Origin: Ramazzottius varieornatus
Lineage: Eukaryota; Tardigrada; Eutardigrada; Parachela; Ramazzottiidae
DNA length: 64,000 nt
Reading direction: 5' to 3'
NCBI GenBank assembly: GCA_001949185.1
Contig: BDGG01000002.1
Location: forward strand, 7,158,772-7,222,771
Shown: positions 57,879 through 64,000 of the stretch, piece by piece
Position numbering within the stretch: position 1 is the stretch's first letter
Layout of the letters: every line of letters begins with the position of its first letter
Made by a program: the position numbers and the translations under genes
Notes under the pieces: model-generated
Databases searched by the model: none
Seen by the model: only the letters and a program-made list of their open reading frames with translations
What the model was told of the DNA's origin: nothing

Positions 57879-60800
57879 ATGTGCTGGATCGTCCTACTCT
57901 CCATCTTCCTGTGGACGACGGATGCAGCAGCTGCACAGAAAGGTAGGTCGTAGTATGACATTCTAACGAGGTGCGGTGGACATGTTTACTCTGGCCCACC
58001 TTAGTAGACTTTTCTGTCGACGTAGCGTGTGATCGGATACCACAACATGAGAACTGCGTGTAAGAAGTTGGAGATGTTTCGATGAACTTTGATTGCTGAC
58101 AAACATTTGCTTACAAGCATCCTGTGGATGTTTACCGTGTGCGATTTTTTTCACCTCTGCGGTGTAAGATCGCATGTTCAGTTTGTATGTCTTTCCAGGT
58201 GAACTCGCGCAGGAATTCCACAAGTTCGATATAGCTTCTCCCGTCGTTTCTGTGATACGGAACAGCGAAGATGATCTCCTTCACTATGGACCAATCAAGC
58301 CTGAAAGAAGGAGATTGCAGTTTACAGCATTCGAGAGATTGTTTGATCTGGATCTGGACTTGAACGGGGACCTTGTCCCTAATAGATTCAAGGTCTCCGT
58401 CGTCGAAGGGGACAAAATCACCACGTCGTGGCCGAAGACGGAGAACTGCCGGTACCGTGGAAAGCTAAGAGGTTCTGCCGGGTCTGTTGCAGCTATCAGC
58501 ATATGCAAAGATGGAATCAGGTAATTGTATTCATGGATTTTCGCCGTCTGAAGTTCAACCGGAAGTACGCTAAATTCCTGCTAGATTTTTGGACTGTATG
58601 ATTTTTGCAGAGGCTATATTCAGGATGGTGCTAAAGAAGTCTACTATGTGGAGCCGGTCGAAAGTGGATTAAAACAAATCGTTATCGTGCGTGACTCTGA
58701 TAAGATTTCCGAGTCGAAGAACTGCGGTAAATGTGTGCTAATAATTATCAGGAATATGGGTCAACCCAATTTGTCCAGACTTGCCTCTGGCCAAAATTCC
58801 AGTTGGCCTAATGAAGATTCTCCTGAACTACGTATGTTTTCTAATTTCTATCTAACCTGTTAACGTTGGTTGTTTTTTTCTTGTCAGGAGTCGACCTGGA
58901 TTCTTCCTCCAAGCACGGCGCGGCGAACCATTCCCTAGTAAGAATTGATATTCGATCTCTTGATTCTGCCGATACTTGATCACGTTTTGATGCATGTTCG
59001 ATCTTCGTTACCCTCGCGAACGAGCCACTCAGACAGCGAAATGCTCCATTAGAATCTGTGTGACCATGTTCTCTGGTAAAGCCTAGAATGTCATACTCGT
59101 CATCGGGTTAATGACAGCGTTGCTCAGAGCTCAGAGTATTCGTCAGTCGTTGGTGTAACCGTCTGGATGCAGCTGACTGATTCAGCCCATGATATCCAGG
59201 GATGCAGCGATCACTGACGGAAGAATTTTAATTTGAGCCGGTGTAGTTCAACAGTAGCTGCGTAACGGTAGTACTTTGTGCGACACAGTGAGGAATTCTG
59301 TAATTAGATATGGCGCTATCTGGGTTTCAGGTTTCATCCCTGTCCGCAATGAGGACCAAGCGAAGTATCAAACCGCCGTCGACCAGCAATGCAGACTCGT
59401 TGTTCGTGGAGTTGGTCTTGGTGGCGGATACCAAGGTTTACGAAAGATACGTAAAGAATGAAACGAGGGTGACGAATAGGTTCATCGAAATCGTCAGCGT
59501 CGTCAACGCTGTAAGTTTTCGTGACTATCGGAAAACAATTGTATGTTACGAAAGATCCCTGTAATAGTTCAGAAAGTATTTGAATTGTTTAGTCAAACGA
59601 CTTTTTTGTGGCTTTTAAATCTGGGACATTGACAAAGGATTTCCCTTACATCGTTATCCCAACTGGCGCATATTTCCATTGTTACTGGCGAGAGTGCGCC
59701 ACTTGGAGAACCGATCTTGGTTAACTCTTTTGCTGAAGTCCCATTTTAGTCGACGTTGACTAATTACTGTTTTTGTTTATCGCAGTTGTACGCACCATTG
59801 AACATTTTTGTGGCGTTGACGGGCGTGGAAATCTGGACCACTGTAGATAAGATTTCGATAACGAATGACTCTGAAGTGACGCTGAAGAACTTCCTGCGCT
59901 ATCGCAAGAAGGAGCTGGCCCTTCGTTTGTCCAATGATAACGCCTATCTTATCACGTAAGTATACCCGCGCGCCTCTTCGTGACTTCCTTGTCGCATACC
60001 ACACGATCAACTTTGCATAGAGTATCAGACGACACTAATTTCCTTATCGATTCTGCCCACAATTAGATCAAATGAATTAACGAGGATGGTTTCCATGTTT
60101 GCAGTCTCGCCACATTCGATGGCATGGTCGTCGGGAAAGCCTTGAAGGGACAAATGTGCACGTACGAATACAGCGGCGGTGTGGCAAAGGTAGATTGCTG
60201 GTCCATAAATCGTTGTAAATCTGCCCAAATGCGAGCCGGTGTTGTTGGTAAATGACATTCAGTAGTTCGGCAGACGAAGTCTGTAAGGTTGTTTCAATTG
60301 GCGCACGTCTCTATCATTACTGGCTGACGGCGTGCACCGTGCGCCACTTGAGATAACGATCTTGTACTTTTCGCTTGTCGTTTCTCGTTTCAACATTAGT
60401 CCTCCTCACGACGAGCTGTTTATGTCGCAAACGGTTGATTTGAAATTTGAGTTTGCTTGATCAACGGAAATTAGTCGTGAGTGAGGCAAAATTGCGTTTT
60501 TCGAAAGTCTCGGAAACGGGAGCGGAAATGCGCGAGTTTTGCGGGGTAGGTTTGTAGGCAAACTTTGCCTCCTGACTAGGCTGAAATTCGTGGTTTTCTC
60601 TCTGGCTAGTCTCTGTCGATATCCCCGACACTGATTGGAATCAAGAATGTTTTGTTATCCTCTGACGATCGAGGAAGCCGTCGACTAGATTGTCGAGGCT
60701 CAATAAATCTATTCAAGTCCATACGTGAAACGGTATCTCGCAACGTGAAGCACTGTGCAGACAGAGATCAGCTGAGAAATGAAAATTTGAGTCAATTGTG

Positions 60801-63800
60801 CAGAGAATAATCCGTTTTCGTTTTCAAGATAAGCTACTCGAGGGCTGCTTATCTTGAAAGCGAAACTTCGTAATCCACTTTCAAGATCAACACAATCAAC
60901 GGAGTTTTATGGGCTTTCGTGAGGAGGATTATTAATTTAATTGACCGAGATGTTCGGTGCTGAAGAAGAACACAGGATATGTGGGCGCCGTTTTTTAGGG
61001 CCCATTGGATGCATGGAGAAGTAATACGTCCGACATGCCCAGTTTTCTTCTTCTTAGGATCACAGCAGGATGGCAGGTCCTGTGGCTGCCACAGTGGCGC
61101 ACGAGATGGGTCACAACTTCGGAATGGAGCACGATTTCACCGACTGCCAATGTCTAGACGATCGATGCATCATGACGCCTGCTTCTGTGTAAACCTCGAT
61201 TAATCATCCTTCCTTTATCGTCTGTTTAATATCAGTATGAAAACCTAACGACTATCCTTTCTTTACAGGGGACAAACTCCCTCGAACTGGTCTTCGTGTT
61301 CGCGGAAGTACCTCGAAGATAACCTTGCACGTGGTATCGGTTCCTGCCTGAAACGTGCGCCGCAGAAAGTAGAAGGAGCTTACTGTGGTAATGGGTTCCT
61401 TGAAGACGGAGAAGAGTGCGACTGTGGGCCGGATGAGTTTTGTCACAACAAGTGCTGCATAGCTGCTGCCTGCAAGCTTTCTGTTAATGGTAACATGTTC
61501 TTTGAAAGCAGTTGTAATGAAGGCGTAATGTACTGATTGGGCCTTGTTGTTCTGTTTATAGCCACATGTGGACACGGAAGCTGTTGCGATCTCGATACTT
61601 GCTCACCAAAGAAAGAATCGACGGTTTGTCGCGAACGCACTTCCGACGAGTGCGACTTGCCGGAGTACTGTGATGGGAAAGTCGGGACTTGCCCGCATGA
61701 CTTCTGGAAGGATGACGGGACAACGTGCCGCGATGGCCAAGTAAGAAAAATATGTGAGCTCGGTGAAACAGACTCCACCAGATCGTTCTCCCAAGTGGGG
61801 CACGTTTTCACTGATATAGGCTACGAGCGTGGGCCATTTAGTCAAACGATCTTTTTGTGTTTGTTTGTCGAGCTCAGAGCCGAGTTCCGGTTTGTTCTTG
61901 TGTTGAGACTCTAACTTGGGTTTACATTGTAGGCATACTGCGCGAATGGGGCTTGTAGAACCCACAAAGATCAGTGCGCCTACTTGTGGGGGAGTACGGG
62001 TAACGTGGCGGACGACAAGTGTTTCGAGCTGAACGTGAAGGGGAATGCTAACGGGAACTGCGGGCGAGATCGCGTAAACGAGAATTATACCATGTGTGCG
62101 GTGCGCGACACCAAATGTGGGCTGCTTCACTGCACCAGCCAAGTCGAGCGGCTGGCGATAGGCGCGGAAAGCGCAACTTCCGTCAGCCAGTCATTCATCC
62201 CGGCAAGAACCACCTACATCAGCTGCAGGTATTTCCATTCTCAGTCTCGAATAACCGATAAAACCGATATTGTACATGGGAGACAAATATAGGCCAACCT
62301 GTCCAGCAGGATATTCGAAAGTTACTTGACAGGGTGGTCGAAAATTTGAATTTAATTTTTTTTCACGGACTTGCATACACTATGCCAGACTTTTATCACG
62401 AGTTCCCGGTATGCAGGTTGATTCATGGCTTGTCTAGTCAGTTTTCACGTACCTGCATACATTTGGTTCGGTATTTGTCGGCGCGGAGAAGTATGCAGGT
62501 GGGTGAAGAGTGTGTTGATCTGCTGGCCGCCCAAATCCGATAGCTTTTCTTGTAATGACAATTTCCATTTACAGTACTTGGCATTTCTTCAATGTTTCTA
62601 TGTTGATATGTGCGTGGGCTTGGTTTTAGGGCGGCATATGTCGACTTTGGGCTGGAAGTGATGGATCCTGGCATGGTGCCCAATGGAGCGAAATGTGGCG
62701 AGGACATGATGTGCTACAACCAAGTGTGCACGCACATCTCCAACGTACCACGCAAGTGCTCTGCTAGCAGTTGTAGCGGTCATGGCGTTTGTAACAACCT
62801 GGGACATTGTCACTGCGATGCTGGGTACGCGCCACCCGACTGCTCGTACAGCGGCTACGGTGGCAGCATCGACAGCGGACCGGCCAACAGCTCCGACTCG
62901 TATCGACGTCTTCGAGACGCCATGCTGGTTCTTTTCCTTCTAGTCTTACCGGTCGTTGTAGCGGTGCTACTCGTATACTTCATGAGACATCGAATCAAGA
63001 AATGGCTGGAGATGAAGAAGAAGCATGGCAGAAGCTCTAGCAGGAGTAAACCGGTAACGACGAAGCCAGTCGAGAAAAAGAAGGTACAGAAGATCTCAGG
63101 TGGTTTTCCGAAGAATGGTGGACCGCAGAGGCAAAAGAGCGTTCGAGGGCAGCCAATTTCGCAGCCCATCGCTTTGGCTACTTCAAACGGGACCAGCGGC
63201 ACAGTGGTGGCCATGAACATGGGGAATAGTAGGTTGACTAACACGTACCTAAATGAAACCTGGCCGATAGAGAGACCTACTGGCCCGATTTACGTCAACG
63301 AGTTGGCAGCTACTCCACCACCGTTACCTGCTAAACCTCCGAAAGCTGTCCGCGACTCTCCTCAGGTAACGAAAATGTCCACATCTCGTAGTTGGAATTC
63401 GGAAGCTCAGCAAACGACTTTGACAAGATTGTCCTCTCAAGCGGCGCATGTTTCCTGTGGCCGAGAGCGTGCGTCACTTGGAGAAACGCTCTTGTCGAAT
63501 TTGCTTGCAGGAACCCCAGTTTTGGACTGTAAAGAGCTCATTATTTGAGGGGAGACAGGACTCATTTCTCTCAATTTGGCTTGTTATTTTAGGTCTTGCA
63601 TCAGCTTGCCAACAGTCATTCCCAACCTGTGGTGCCTTCAGAGATCTTCGAAGCTGAGGACACCTTGAAGCCTATTAGACCGGCTCCCGCGCCACCGCCG
63701 AGACCTGCCATCAGTCAGCCTGTTAGTCGGAATTCCTCCAGTGCTAGTTCGAGGCGAAGAGCCAGACCTTCGAATCGGCCCCCTGATCCTCCGACAAAAG

Positions 63801-63967
63801 CCCGTGCGGAGCAAGCCACACCGTTACAATCGGAGGATGACAGTTCGTCAGATTCGTCTCTGATGGGCAGAACACGTGAAAACCCAGGAGAAAACATACC
63901 AAAAAATTCGCTCGTCAGCGAACTTACCAGGAAATTTGAAAGCCAAAGAAATGGTCGGATGCAGTAG
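57879..63967 (+). CDS. ADAM metalloprotease, ADAM12/19 (meltrin)-like, active zinc site
   Basis: Membrane-anchored metalloprotease-disintegrin, 1009 residues. Exons: 57879-57942, 58199-58520, 58611-58831, 58888-58937, 59331-59510, 59786-59955, 60105-60189, 61058-61188, 61269-61489, 61562-61740, 61933-62228, 62630-63365 and 63593-63967. Order: signal peptide ([15 protein letters not shown]), prodomain, furin site RTKR, protease domain with intact [12 protein letters not shown] and the Met-turn CIMTPAS, disintegrin domain ([11 protein letters not shown]...[10 protein letters not shown]), Cys-rich domain, an EGF-like module ([24 protein letters not shown] with GGSIDSGP after it, a meltrin hallmark), a TM helix ([18 protein letters not shown]), then a cytoplasmic tail with SH3-type PPPLPAKPP and [10 protein letters not shown]. 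The zinc ligands and Glu are all present, so activity is expected. Four introns carry foldbacks and one also a MITE. The exact 5' exon is the least certain part. Confidence 0.93.
59628..59748. repeat. foldback repeat copy
   Basis: Lies in the ADAM intron 59511-59785: CAACTGGCGCATAT...GAGTGCGCCACTTGG. Ends TGGGAC and GTCCCA are mutually complementary. Confidence 0.85.
60280..60395. repeat. foldback repeat copy
   Basis: Lies in the ADAM intron 60190-61057, ending just before the MITE: CAATTGGCGCACGTC...CGTGCGCCACTTG. Confidence 0.8.
60399..60929. mobile_element. 531 bp MITE, TCCTCCTCACGA family, copy 2 (inverted relative to copy 1)
   Basis: Starts GTCCTCCTCACGACGAGCTG and ends GGGCTTTCGTGAGGAGGA, giving terminal inverted repeats of at least 12 bp. 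It matches the reverse complement of 33955-34419 along nearly its whole length, apart from about 66 bp present only here (around 60636-60740). It sits in an ADAM intron, with TTA on both sides as a possible target duplication. Confidence 0.85.
61752..61878. repeat. foldback repeat copy (long)
   Basis: Lies in the ADAM intron 61741-61932. The palindrome extends outward to GAGCTCG on the left and CGAGCTC on the right, showing the full extent of the element (about 125 bp). Confidence 0.85.
63392..63530. repeat. foldback repeat copy
   Basis: Lies in the ADAM intron 63366-63592. Left CAGCAAACGACTTTGACAAG pairs with right CTTGTCGAATTTGCTTGC; core CAAGCGGCGCATG...GCGTGCGTCACTTGG. Confidence 0.85.
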
Positions 63968-64000
63968 GAATTTTGGAACGAGTTTCTCTTCTAAATGTGA

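Overview
The window is nuclear DNA of an animal. Every recognisable gene is split by GT-AG introns, most of 50-100 bp, and the gene set is metazoan (MCM6, galactokinase, receptor guanylyl cyclase, ERGIC-53, N-myristoyltransferase, HBP1, coronin, an ADAM). Compact introns, dense genes, secreted glycine-rich proteins and moderate GC suggest a nematode, with a clade I (Trichuris-like) worm as my best guess. That is inference, because no rRNA or mitochondrial marker is present.

Layout: 0-1.9 kb, C-terminal half of MCM6 (+). 2.3-7.3 kb, four secreted glycine-rich protein genes (+). 7.5-9.4 kb, galactokinase (-). 10.1-14.5 kb, a divergent pair of 60S ribosome-assembly genes, WDR18 (-) and RSL1D1 (+). 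14.9-15.3 kb, an assembly gap and an intron-containing tRNA-Leu(CAA) (-). 15.7-20.3 kb, a receptor guanylyl cyclase whose catalytic aspartates are replaced (-). 20.8-22.9 kb, a DXO/Rai1-like protein with altered active-site residues (+). 23.1-25.3 kb, a multi-pass RING-H2 ubiquitin ligase (+). 25.5-25.9 kb, a fifth glycine-rich gene (-). 26.5-27.2 kb, a GM2-activator-like lipid-binding protein (-). 28.4-31.0 kb, ERGIC-53/LMAN1 (+). 31-38.3 kb, a poorly resolved region with a small secreted protein, two tandem Cys/Tyr-rich dermatopontin-like genes and a stray copy of a terminal exon. 38.6-40.5 kb, N-myristoyltransferase (-). 41.1-42.7 kb, RCCD1 (+). 45.2-50.4 kb, HBP1 (AXH + HMG box, +). 51.1-51.6 kb, an unrecognised basic protein (-). 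52.5-56.5 kb, coronin (+). 57.9-64.0 kb, an ADAM12/19-like metalloprotease (+).

Scattered through introns and intergenic DNA are about 19 copies of a foldback element of roughly 120 bp (core AAGTGGCGCACG...CGTGCGCCACTT), two copies of a 465-531 bp MITE with TCCTCCTCACGA ends, and two further foldbacks. Most genes are housekeeping and do not form one pathway. The exceptions are the WDR18/RSL1D1 pair and the secretory or extracellular group (ERGIC-53, GM2A-like, glycine-rich and dermatopontin-like proteins, ADAM). Exon boundaries were read by hand from splice signals, frame continuity and family resemblance, and a few are marked as uncertain.
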